Assembly: GCA_958298945.1 (NCBI GenBank)
Contig: OY282606.1
Coordinates: 41,615,920-41,679,919, forward strand
Direction: 5' to 3'
Origin: Atherix ibis
Taxonomy: Eukaryota; Arthropoda; Insecta; Diptera; Athericidae
Length of the DNA stretch: 64,000 nucleotides
A program made the position numbers and the translations under genes. Positions 50,472-60,665 of this stretch are shown here, one piece after another. A model generated the notes under the pieces. It searched no databases. It had not been told where the DNA came from and worked only from the letters and a program-made list of their open reading frames with translations. The stretch's first letter is position 1. Every line of letters starts with the position of its first letter.

Positions 50472-53400
50472 TTACAATCGAACTTTCAAAGATTCCATAC
50501 GCTGAGTAATCCGTCGACGCATTTCGGCATATCTGTGGATTCATTTGAAAATGAAAATCCTTTTTCAATAAATTTCCTTAGAAAAATATTATGAGTTTTG
50601 CTTACTTCTCTTTGATTTTCAGAATTTCCCTTTCCAATTCATCGTCATATCGGCCTAAAATCGAACGGCACTCTGGTAGCGAGAGATTCAAAAATTGTGC
50701 AACTTCATTACTGCAAATTTATAAAAAATAAAGGAGAAACGGAAAATAACCGATTAATTAATATATTTGTTCAAACTTAAATAGCTAAAATATAATTTTT
50801 AAAATCAATTTCGTATTGATTTATGCATCTTTTTCTAAATAAATTTGTATAAAAACATCAAAGGTAAACCTTATTTCTTGTGTCTCCTGAGCATCCATTA
50901 AAAATATTTTCGCAACGTCTTCATGTGGACCAAGCATAACGCGCACTATCAGTGGATAATCATCATCCTTGAGACGTCTCTGCTCACCATTGTCACGAAT
51001 GACAAATAATGAAAAATTTTCAGCTCGACTATCTACTTTATATTTTTCAAGCATCAAATTGATCACTTCTTGTGTATTGACTAAAGATGTGACCCAAACG
51101 CTCATCTGAGAGCCATGAGGCGGCGTAAAGAACGAAGTTTCCCGATTATAAAAATGACCGTTTATTGAGCAACGCCGTTTTAGTTTGGCACGAGATCTAA
51201 ATATTGATAAGAAATTCTAAATATTTAGCGGGAAATTACTCCACCTATAAAAATTACCTCTTATTTCCCGATCGACGTTTGATTGCCGTTGATCCAGTCT
51301 TTGGTGGTCGACGCATAACAACGCCATCCTCAGTAACATATGGATGATGAGCAGCCCCTTCAGTCTCTTCTTCACGTGTAGAACTATCGTAGGTAGTTCC
51401 AGTCGCACCAGTTGCACCGGTTCCAGTCATACTTAGTGTTGTCGTATATGAATCACTTGCCCGACTGTATTCCTCATTTTGGCTATAGCAGTCCATTTTA
51501 ATGTTGATAAATTGAGAAGAAAATGCTTTACTTCGACGCATTGTAGCCGGTTTCAATGTAGTCTCATCTTCGCTGTCAGTATAGTTGAAACAATTTGGTC
51601 CCGATTTTGATCGATTAATTCCCTTTTCGAACAGATTTCGACAGTCCGAAGATATGGGACGCTTCACATTAGCTGACTCGGATTTTTGTAACATAAATTG
51701 ATGTGATGCATCGCCATCACTTCCTATTATGAGTTCTGAACAGTCATTTATTTGGAAGGGATCTATTTTCCGAAGAGCAGCCTCACAATTGAAACTCTTA
51801 CTCATAATGTTCTCGCTATATAATTTCAATGAGTCATTAATTCGAGAAGGATCGATCGGCTGATTTGATTTCAATGTCCCATCATTTGCCGATGCTAAAT
51901 CCATCGTGCCATTTAAAAAGTCTTCATGGACACTCTTTTTGAAATCTTCATAGTCCATCGGTTTCAATGTAATCTCTTCACTTACGTCATTTTGGACTGA
52001 TTTGTCTGGAACATCAATAGTGCTATTTTCAGATACAGTATTTTGAGCCGAGAACATTTTTGGCGTATCGTCACTGGACTGAGAAATCATCGGAGAAGGC
52101 ATCGTCTGATATAACCTTTCTGAATCATCTACTTTTCGTTCAACCTTGCAAAAATAATTAATATACTAACATTAGATACGAACTTATTTAAATTTCGAAA
52201 GGTATTTTTTTTAACTTTACTTGTAAAAGCTCATCAATTTCATCCCAGTCGATATTCTTAACATCTAGTCGAGTTGGAAGTGTAGCCGCTTTGTGCATCG
52301 GCGATGATTCCTCTGAAGAACTTATCGACTCAGCAACTGTATCCTCAGAAAGACTACATGATTCGAAAGTCATACTCTCCGATAAAGATATATCAGTCGT
52401 ATCACCATCCATAATGCTTGATGTGCTAGTCTCAATTCCAGTATCTGAGTTATCATTCTCCTTATCGGATAAATCATCACCCTTTACAACAACAAATCAC
52501 AATAAATGTGATATTAAACCCAACTTATAAATTATTTTCTTATTAAGGTACATTTCTAATATCTACAGAATTTCCAAGGCGGCAGGAGTTCCTTTTGCGA
52601 ACAGTTACTACAGTCCTTTGATCATCGTCTTCCTTTAAGTGTATAATGGCTTGAACGCCCCAATACACGCGTAGTGCACCTTCAAGCACTAACCGATTAT
52701 TTACTTCACGACTCCTAATTTCCATACTTTTATTGTCAAAGAATTGATTGTATTGCTATAGAAAAGATTTTTCATATATTTAGTTATTGAGCTAAAATTT
52801 TAGCAAAGTCATACCTTTAATTTAGATTCTAAGTGATCCCGCGGCAACACTGGCCCGCCAGAAGCTCGCGGCGTTCCTTTTTGCCCAAAGTTTTTATGTG
52901 ACTCAACTCGCGTTCCGTGGCCGAACAATTGTGGACCAAATAGGGCCCCATAACACGGAACATGACAATAAGGCACTCCTTTATGCTATACAAAACGAAA
53001 TTATGGTGTTAAAAATTATAAAGTCTAACTGTTTTGACTTAAGTAACTTACTTCGGCATGTTGGCCTGGATTCAGGCGTTTCCCACATTCTTCACATCGC
53101 AGACATTCCGGATGCCAGTCGTAGCCCAAAGATTGCTTTCGTTCAGCTGATTTTCAATGCCCATCATCAATCACAATTATTGGTATATGGTGAAGAAATA
53201 TAAACAAATCAATGCGAAAAAATAAAAAAATTGTAAACAAAATTTTTTATAGTAAAAAAATTAATCTGTGCGACACTATTATTAGAATGCGACTGGTCAT
53301 TGTAATATTTTACTCAAATCAGCCGTAGTCGCACAGCTGTATTTACACCCTCCTTCCGAAACTCTTTTCAAACAGATAATTTACAAGACATGTCCAAACA

Positions 53401-53513
53401 TATGGACAATTGTTTTTACTATTTATTAAGGAAAACACTTCCGCATCTGGTCACTATCCAGACAAGTACTCACCGAAATAGACGGGCTTGCCGCACTTGT
53501 GACATTTCCACAT
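50472..53513 (-). CDS. Rassf: Rassf: LIM, Ras-association and SARAH domain protein, 9 coding exons, 716 aa
   Basis: Coding exons: 53474-53513, 53052-53146, 52815-52985, 52552-52755, 52221-52481, 51258-52144, 50870-51196, 50606-50710, 50472-50532. All introns are GT-AG, and phases agree throughout. The start is an ATG opening a CRIP-type LIM domain: C4, C7, H25, C28, C31, C34, C52 and C56 ligate two zincs. Residues 100-550 are a poorly ordered Ser/Asp/Glu-rich linker. The Ras-association domain is about 562-655 ([27 protein letters not shown] core, GPHE..AKIFLMD) and the SARAH helix 662-716 ([23 protein letters not shown]). Known role: Drosophila Rassf binds the Hippo kinase through SARAH, competes with Salvador to restrain Hippo, and binds Ras1. 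The exon 4 donor (AAT before GTACCT) is weak; an in-frame alternative lies 12 bp earlier in the mRNA. No defects seen. Confidence 0.97.
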
Positions 53514-53900
53514 GATTTCGTTTGTTGCTTCTGCGACTCCCCCTTGACAGATGCGAAGACTTGCAATTTAATATCCACTCAAATTTCATATAACATATTG
53601 GCGATCAGTCGAAATACATTGGAAACTCGAAACCGACAAAAGACAATGGCACGATTCGCTTCTGTTCTAGCAATGACGAAATATTTTCATTAGTAAAAAG
53701 AAAACAAGATCACGAGTGACGTTTTGATTAAGCGACGAACAAAATGGCACAATAACAACAACTACATAGCGCTATAGAAAGAATGCGTAACAACAACAAA
53801 GCAGCAGTACAACGACACCCGATGCCGTCAAATGTCAAAATTTACTCCGAAAATCCGAATCTGATATCCGAAATATCAGTTTCACATCGGATTGAAGAAT
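53514..53900 (-). promoter_or_regulatory. probable 5' leader and promoter region of Rassf
   Basis: Less AT-rich than the DNA beyond it, with CAA/TTG-type triplet-rich and TCCGA-rich stretches (53720-53880). No TATA box at a fitting distance was seen. The first 180 bp before the ATG contain several short upstream ATGs on the minus strand: 53690-53667 (7 codons), 53619-53605 (4 codons), 53596-53579 (5 codons), and one starting at 53589 that runs out of frame across the Rassf ATG. Either transcription starts within about 75 bp of the ATG, the leader is spliced, or translation is damped by these frames. Confidence 0.4.
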
Positions 53901-54782
53901 AACTCTTGCTATATTATAATGAAAATTTCCTTAATACCTATTCTATTTAATTGATTAACTTAAGTAATATAAGCATAGTATTATATAAAATATTTGAGAC
54001 ATATTGTGGCTTCTAACAATTCATTTTTTTTGTAAATTTTCGATATGGAAAATATTGTTTCAATTTGAAAGGAAATTATACCTTACAAATGTAATATCTA
54101 ATAATCGAGAACAAAAAATGTTTGTACATTAATATCTAATAATTTCTAAATTAAATAGTGTATAATTATTTTTTAATAATTTAAAAATTAAAACATATAA
54201 TATTTAGTCGTATTTAATTGTAAATATATTTTCATACACTATGAAAAATTTAAATGTTATTGATTACTAAATCTGCTATGGTTCGCTAATTTACTAATAA
54301 TTTATTATAATAAGTTTTTCTACTATAATTAACCATTTAAATATTTTTTATAAATAAATATTATCAAATAAGTTGTAATCAATGAATTGGTTTTTAAAAA
54401 ATTAATAAATTTCGTCCTTTGTTTTGATTGAGGAACATTAGTAATTTTCCGTTTTGTTTAAGTTTATCATACAAAAATTCTTCTATAGATTATAAATTTT
54501 AATAAAATTACAAAAAGAATTTACAATATATGAAAAATAAATTATCACACAGATTTAAAAAAGAAAAAGGCTATAACTAAGTATACTTCAGATATTATTT
54601 TATGACAATAATGTGTTTATTCAAAAATATAAATAAAATTAGGAAAATTTGTAAGCTATATAAAATTATATTGTATATAGTTTTTCCATTTAAATTAGTA
54701 AAATGTCCATATTTTTCACAATTTTTTTGTTATCTTCCATTATTTGTATTATTTAAACCAAGAAATTGCAATTTCGGAAACG
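53901..54782. other. intergenic DNA, no gene seen
   Basis: Very AT-rich. One open stretch (54602-54811, plus) has no motif and ends in the tail of the neighbouring retroelement. Confidence 0.6.
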
Positions 54783-54801
54783 TTTGTTTGTTTGTTTGTA
54801 A
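54783..54801 (-). repeat. (ACAA)n tail marking the 3' end of the non-LTR element
   Basis: On the minus strand the element ends ...GGGACCTT followed by ACAAACAAACAAACAAAC. Short simple-repeat tails are usual at the 3' end of I-group elements. The matching target duplication cannot be sought because the 5' end is outside the window. Confidence 0.75.
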
Positions 54802-55030
54802 GGTCCCGTAGACATGAGCCAGGGGCCACTTCATAGTGCCATGACCGTGAGGCCATGTGGCGACTTCATAGTACGTGTGGGAAGTTATCTGAGAGATAGT
54901 GGTCTGTGGTTAGTAGTATAGAATATTGGGGATTTTGTTATATTTTGTGGAGCAGATTAGTATGTTGTAGAAGTTTAAATAGGGGACTAGGGAATGGAGT
55001 TGTTGGGTCCAAGAGCTCCATAATTCTTGG

Positions 55031-55665
55031 TTATATGGCATTCATGTAGATATGGATGATAGTGAAATGTGTACCACAGGATTGGCATAAGGGACGATTG
55101 GTGATGCCAAAAAGGAAGTTATAAATAAGAGCAGTATGTCCAATCCGGATTCTGAGGAGCTTCCACGGCCACAATTTCGGTATGGATGTTGAATATACTG
55201 GTTTATTAATGGTTGTCCAATGAGTCGACAAAAATGTGTCACTATTGGTCCAGTCGTCGTGTCTGCGGATGGCTAATGGTGTTAGTTGCCATTCTGTTAG
55301 TAGGCGAGGCAGATTGGGAATGACTGTGATTACTGGTCGACAGAGTGTTTCTCCAGCCAAATTGTCAGCACTTTCATTACCCACAATTCCCACATGCCCC
55401 GGCACCCATTACAACTCGACACTCCTATTGCTAAGTAGGCAATGACGAATTACGCTAAGTACTGGGACACTCGATGGGCCATAAATGGCTTTAAGGGCGG
55501 CAAGTCTGTTGCTAAAAATAATAACGCTCTGTTGGCTGGGAGCTGCCTATTAGGGAAGATTCCACAACATAGTGCGCGGGTGCTGCAGCTAAAAAGTTCC
55601 ATGACCAAAAAAGATGTATTGTAGTATCGGTGTCAGCGGCGGCATCCGTGAAGAACAGTCGATGT
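55031..55665 (-). pseudogene. RNase H and C-terminal Cys block of the non-LTR ORF2
   Basis: Begins near 55640 with FTDAAADTD (first catalytic Asp of RNase H), passes through several frameshifts (LATDLAALKAIYG near 55490), a stop just before WVPGHVGIVGNESADNLAGE (55410-55345, second half of RNase H, with the final catalytic Asp), then LLRIRIGHTAL, FLFG and CQSC...FTIIHI (55155-55050), the C..C...H block at the end of I-type proteins. At least two frame changes and one nonsense codon make it inactive. Confidence 0.85.
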
Positions 55666-56080
55666 TATTTTAATGCGTCCAACTGTTCAAGTAAAAGTTT
55701 CCTATAAGTGGACGGATCAGTACTAGCCTTCTTAAATCTGTCAAGAGAAGCAGTTACTTTCAACTTTGCTCCCAACCACTGCTTCCAATCTGGATGTGGA
55801 AGGGAAGTTTGGAAAACGAGGGGGAGGATGGATGAATTGCTTTCAAGGTGGGATATTAATAAGGATAGCGATGATAAATTCCTTTTTGAACTGGGGGAGA
55901 TGATAATGTTTTTGATTAAAGTTTGGAGGGGGTAATTTGGACGGCATAGGTTTTTGTAAACTAAATTAAGGCGAGTTTTTTGAAGATAGAATAAGATGGG
56001 TTTTCGACCAGTTTCTATCAATATGGATTCCACCGGATATGTCCGATGTGCTCCACTGGCTAGTCTAATGCAACGGTTTA
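55666..56080 (-). pseudogene. C-terminal RT (thumb) part of the non-LTR ORF2
   Basis: An open minus-strand frame from the insertion site: RCIRLASGAHRTYPVESILI, GRKPILF, then a long region with LESNSSILPL and HPDWKQWLG. RT thumb regions of I/jockey elements carry a G..RTTP...L..E.G..PL block; the match is clear. It continues the frame broken off at 60666. Frame reads into the LTR element to 56147 by chance. Confidence 0.85.
56076..56080. repeat. left target-site duplication GTTTA of the LTR element
   Basis: GTTTA directly precedes the 5' LTR here and directly follows the 3' LTR at 60666-60670. Counting it once restores the non-LTR reading frame. Confidence 0.93.
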
Positions 56081-56261
56081 TGCAGTATATCGATATATTG
56101 TACACCCAGCCATGAGTATAAACCGGGTGGCGTGATGTTTCATACACGTCAATGCCACACAGTAATGGATGAGTCAGTCATGTAGACACCGTCATGCAGT
56201 TTACATGTCTCTATATAAATCATAAGAATTATACATAAATAAATAAGTCTAATATATTACA
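56081..56261 (+). repeat. 5' LTR
   Basis: Begins TGCAG and ends TTACA (TG..CA), 181 bp. TATATAA at 56213-56219 is a likely TATA box and AATAAA at 56238-56243 a likely polyadenylation signal. It differs from the 3' LTR at 56082, 56083, 56087, 56126, 56163 and 56198, all transitions. Confidence 0.95.
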
Positions 56262-56280
56262 TTGGCGGCGAGGTTAAAAG
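56262..56280 (+). other. primer binding site
   Basis: TTGGCGGCGAGGTTAAAAG follows the LTR with one base between, beginning TGG as expected for pairing with a tRNA 3' CCA. I could not assign the tRNA with confidence. Confidence 0.6.
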
Positions 56281-56385
56281 TAAAAAGTGAAAAAAGAAAG
56301 TTAAAAGGTGTAGTGAAATCAGTGCGGGAAATCTCGTAAGAAGTGAATCGGTGATTGAAGTCGGAGGCAAAAAGGTTCATACAAG

Positions 56386-58695
56386 ATGGATGAAGCCCAA
56401 GCACGAGAATTACAAGAACAGCTTAGAGAGGCCCAAATCACGCTGGAAAGAGTCAGAATGGAAAGAAACAAAGCAAATGCCGTAATAGAGGATATGGGAA
56501 AAGATTTGCTGAGGTTAAATAACCAGCGAGGAACGCACATGGACACAACACAGAATAACGCAACAGGCGGAAACGGAGGAACGCCGGCACTGATACAAAA
56601 CGTGCAAGTATATTCAGCCACAGTAGGGTGTGTCGCAGAATATAATGAGCACGAGGATTGGAAAAACTACCAAGAAAGATTAGAACAATACTTTATAGTA
56701 AATAACATACTGGAGCCACATAGAAAGGTGGCTACGCTCATAACGGTCATTGGGACAAAAGGTTATGGAGTACTCGCAAATTTGTGCGACCCAGTATTAC
56801 CATCGCAAAAAACATACGAGGAATTATGTGCTATACTGAAAAATCAATTCTCAAAGACAATATCGGTATTCCGTGAACGCACGGAATTTTTCGACTTAAA
56901 GCAAGGCGAGAATGAGTCGATTAGCCAGTGGTATATACGCTTGAAAGATAAAGCCAGCACGTGCCAATGGGGTGCGCAGCTCGACTTGATGATTACGAAT
57001 AAGTTCGAAGCGGGTCTAAAGAAAGGCAAGATTTTAGATCGCGTGTGCGAAGAAGACCATAAAAAGAGGTCTGAGCAAATCGTCGAAATTGCGAAGAAGA
57101 AAGAGGCAGCTCTTATACAGTCGCATCAGGAAATTAACGTACATAGGGTAAGCTTTGACAGAAAAAGTAAGCAAAGTGATGCCATAAACCAAAGCAAAGC
57201 CGGTAAAGAAAGCTATAAAAAGAAATTTAACAAAGAGTCAAAAGGCGGCAAACAATGCAATCATTGCGGTTATAGCAACCACGAGTCCGCAGACTGCAAA
57301 TTTAAATCCTATAAATGCAACCGTTGCGGTATAATAGGGCATTTAGGGAAAATATGCCAGAAAAAAGGAAAGGAACAAGCTAAACAGCACTTCGTGGAGA
57401 TAGAAAACCACGACTGGACGAGCGAAGAGGTTCACTTTCAAGCAACAAAGGCAGGATACGTCAAACCGACGCAAATCAAAATAAAGATAGGAAACAAGCA
57501 ATTGCTAGCTGAACTTGATTCAGGAGCAAGCAGATCGGTAATTCCGGAGGAATTATACAAAAGGCATCTATCACAGCATAAATTGCAACCAGTGAATACT
57601 ACGTTAAGATTCTATGACGGGAGCGCAATTGCACCAGAAGGTCAGATCTACGTAGAAATAAAGGCAGGTAGAAAAAAGGCAAAATGTCAATTAATAGTCG
57701 TAAAAACAGGCTGTAGATTTTTGTTGGGTAGAGACATGATGGAAGCACTAGGATACAAGATAGTGGAAATCAACCATGTTGAATTAAAAGGACCAAAACT
57801 ACAAGAAATAATCGACAAGCACAAGACACTTTTCGACGGCAAGTTCGGAAGGTATAAATACGGCAAAATAGACATAAAGATACAAGATAATGCGAAACCA
57901 GTGTTCTGCAAACCCAGGGCGACACCGTTTGCTTTCAAGAAGACAATCGGAGATCAGCTAGACCAACTGGAAAAAGAAGGAATACTCACCAAGGTAAAGT
58001 ACAACGAATGGGGCACACCATTGGTGCCTGTGCTAAAGAAAGGAGGTGGAGTAAGGATCTGTGGCGATTACAAGGTCACGATCAATAAGTACATGCAAGA
58101 TGTAAAACACCCCGCACCAGTAGTAGAAAAAGTATTACAAGGGGCCAAAGGAACTGCAGCATTTCGAGACGACATAGTGGTGACGGGCAGAAATAATAAC
58201 GAGCATATGCAAAATTTAAACGAAGTTTTGCAGAGGTTAGAGGAAGCTGGACTAAAGCGTAACCTCAAAAAGTGCCAGTTTTTCCAGGAAGAAATCAGAT
58301 ACCTGGGGTACATCATAAGCAAGAATGGGTTGTCCAAGGACCCAGAAAAAATCGCAGCAATGGTCGAAGCAAAGAGACCAGAAAACATAACAGATGTAAG
58401 AGCATTCACAGGACTGGTGACATTCTACGGAAAATTTGTACCGAGATTAGCTAAAATGTTGAAGCCGATTTATGAAGTACAAAACAAAGAAAGATTTCAA
58501 TGGACAAGAAATGCAGAAAAGGCATTGATTGAAGTCAAGAAAGAACTAGCATCGGACAGAAATTTGGTACACTATAACCCAGATTATCCGATAAAACTAG
58601 TGACAGATGCATCCGACCAGGGCATAGCAGCAGTACTAATGCACGAAATGCCAAACGAGAGGATAGACCAGTTACCTTCATATCAAGGACGCTAA
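56386..58695 (+). pseudogene. gag-protease-RT part of the LTR element's fused polyprotein
   Basis: 769 codons from the first ATG after the primer site. Residues 1-45 are a helical, charged N-terminus; the gag body follows (EDWKNYQERLEQYF, then FS.TISV..ER..F..LKQ). Two CCHC zinc knuckles span C291-C304 and C311-C324. The protease has Asp-Ser-Gly at 378-380 and LLGRDMM further on. RT is recognisable from PVFCKPR and W.TPLVPVLKK.GGVRICGDY to HPAP at 575-578, then jumps to VLQGAKGTAAFRDD (FRDD at 593-596). The stretch that should lie between, with the first catalytic Asp, is missing; about 75-80 residues are gone in frame. The thumb and the start of RNase H (TDASD) follow. The frame then shifts near 58655-58664 and stops at 58693. 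Confidence 0.93.
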
Positions 58696-60461
58696 CAAAA
58701 GCGGAAGGTAATTACGCAATTTTGCACAAAGAGGCTTTGGCCATTTATTGGGCTTTTCGGAAATTGTACCAATATTTGACAGGTATGCATTTCAAGTTAT
58801 GCACTGACCACAGGCCATTGATAACGATTTTTGGCGAGCATAAAGGCATACCACAGATGGCAGCAGGAAGGTTGCAAAGATGGGCTTTGTTTATGAGTGG
58901 ATTTGACTACCAGATAGAGCACATAAAAGGCAAGAACAATGAGCCAGCCAACACATTATCGCGTCTACCCAGAAATAAAAGAGATTTAGTTCAAGAGGAA
59001 GAGGACTATCTACATTTCATGGTGGAAGACCAGCTACCGCTAAGGTCAGAAGACTTAGCGAGAGAAACTAGAAAAGATCCAGTACTGAGCAAGGTATTTT
59101 TATACACGACAACTGGATGGCCTAGTCAAATTGAAGAGTCAATTAAGCCTTTCGCACAAAGAAAGGATGAAATCTTCATAGAAAAAAATGTGCTAATGTG
59201 GGGATACCGAGTAATGATACCGGAGAACTGCAAGCAAATATTGCTGAAAGAAATACACGGAGGTCACATGGGCATCAGCAAAATGAAGGCGATCGCTCGA
59301 CAATATTTTTGGTGGCCAAAGTTGGACAAAGACATAGAAGGCTACGCAAAAGGTTGCATGGCATGTCTGACAGAATCCAGCAGTCCGGAAAAATCAGGAT
59401 TAAAGAAGTTTCCTGACAGCAAATATGTGTTCGAAAGGGTGCACATAGACTTTCTAGGACCACACAGGGGCAAGATGTATCTGATACTGATAGATGCATA
59501 CTCCAGATGGCCAGAAATTGTCCATATGACAAAAACAGATTCGACAAATACGATCGAAAAACTGAGGGAAATATTCGCAAGATATGGTATACCAGACACA
59601 CTAATCTCAGATAATGGAGCACAGCTGGTGTCAGAAGAATTCGAAAGATTTTGCAAAATGAACGGAATTTTGCACAAAACAGGTCCGCCATACCATCCAC
59701 AAACAAATGGATTAGCTGAGAACGGAGTGAAATCTTTTAAAAAAGGCTTAGAAAAAGCATTAAAAGATAACAAGGCTCACGACAGCGCAAATAATCTAAT
59801 CAGCAAGTACTTATTCGCCTACAGAAATGCACCACACCTAACAACGGGTGAATCACCAGCGAACAAATTTTTGGGCAGAAGCTTAAGAAGTAGATTAGAT
59901 TTGCTAAAAATACCAAAAACAGCAGAAAGAATCCAAAAGCAAATACAGTATTTCAGAGGACACAGAGATGTCACATTCTCAAAGGGAGAAAGGGTGATAG
60001 CTCGGGATTACAAGAATCCTATGAAGCCAGGTTGGCAACCAGCAACTGTGGAGGAAGTAATGGGGGAAAAGACATACATATGTAAACCCGACTTTCAACC
60101 AAATCTAAGATGAAAAAGAGGTGACGATCAGATGCGCAAATCAGGTCAATTCTACGAAGCAGCTACAAGAGTACTCCTAGAACAAGAAAAGGCAAACGAA
60201 TATGAAGAAGAGCCTGACACAATGGATGAGCCAATCATATCTGAATCGAACCTAGAGAAAGCAACAGAAGACTCAAAAGGAGTAGTTGAAGAACCAACCG
60301 CATTCCAACAAGAAGTACAACAAGATGGCAATCATCCAAGGGAAATCCAGCCGACACCCAAGAAAAGCAGACCCAGAATCAAGTGCGAACCGGATCCAAG
60401 TTTAAACGTAAACCAAAGGGAGCCACGAGTTCGAAAACCCGTCAACAGAATGAATATGTAA
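58665..60461 (+). pseudogene. RNase H-integrase-C-terminal part of the LTR element's polyprotein
   Basis: Continues pol in the next frame from about 58665. RNase H C-terminal half: EALAIYWAF, LCTDHRPL, KNNEPANTLSRLP. Integrase: an H..H...C..C zinc finger (IHGGHMGI to GCMAC, 59250-59363), then the catalytic core with IDF, SDNG and, 35 residues after the second Asp, the Glu of GLAEN (DD35E intact), and a GPY/F-like C-terminal piece (KPGWQPATV). A TGA at 60111-60113 interrupts; the same frame then stays open for 115 codons to 60461 with an acidic, Pro-rich tail. The TGA therefore looks like a point mutation of a Trp codon rather than the true end. Confidence 0.92.
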
Positions 60462-60471
60462 GGTTCAGGCT

Positions 60472-60484
60472 GGGCGGGGAAGAG
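60472..60484 (+). other. polypurine tract
   Basis: GGGCGGGGAAGAG lies immediately before the 3' LTR, the normal place for plus-strand priming. Its position fixes the LTR start at 60485. Confidence 0.85.
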
Positions 60485-60665
60485 TATAGTGTATCGATAT
60501 ATTGTACACCCAGCCATGAGTATAAACCGAGTGGCGTGATGTTTCATACACGTCAATGCCACACAGCAATGGATGAGTCAGTCATGTAGACACCGTCATG
60601 CGGTTTACATGTCTCTATATAAATCATAAGAATTATACATAAATAAATAAGTCTAATATATTACA
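60485..60665 (+). repeat. 3' LTR
   Basis: 181 bp, same length as the 5' LTR. Starts TATAG (the usual TG has become TA) and ends TTACA, followed by the second GTTTA target duplication at 60666-60670. Confidence 0.95.

Larger units (their letters stand above)
56081..60665 (+). mobile_element. Ty3/Gypsy-type LTR retrotransposon, 4585 bp, dead
   Basis: Two 181 bp LTRs, a primer site directly after the 5' LTR, a polypurine tract directly before the 3' LTR, gag with two CCHC knuckles, protease, RT, RNase H and integrase in Gypsy order, no envelope frame. The gag and pol coding is fused in one frame. The small size, gag type and CCHC pair resemble the Mag/CsRn1 side of the superfamily, which is a tentative placement. 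Broken in three places: an in-frame deletion in RT, a frameshift in RNase H and a TGA after integrase. The LTRs differ at 6 of 181 positions, so the insertion is not very recent. Confidence 0.95.

Noticed and set aside
52898..53203. 101-codon plus-strand open frame
   Set aside because: It overlaps Rassf exons 2 and 3 on the opposite strand, which are supported by zinc ligands and splice sites.
59275..59773. Two 143-codon minus-strand open frames
   Set aside because: Shadows of the integrase coding strand.
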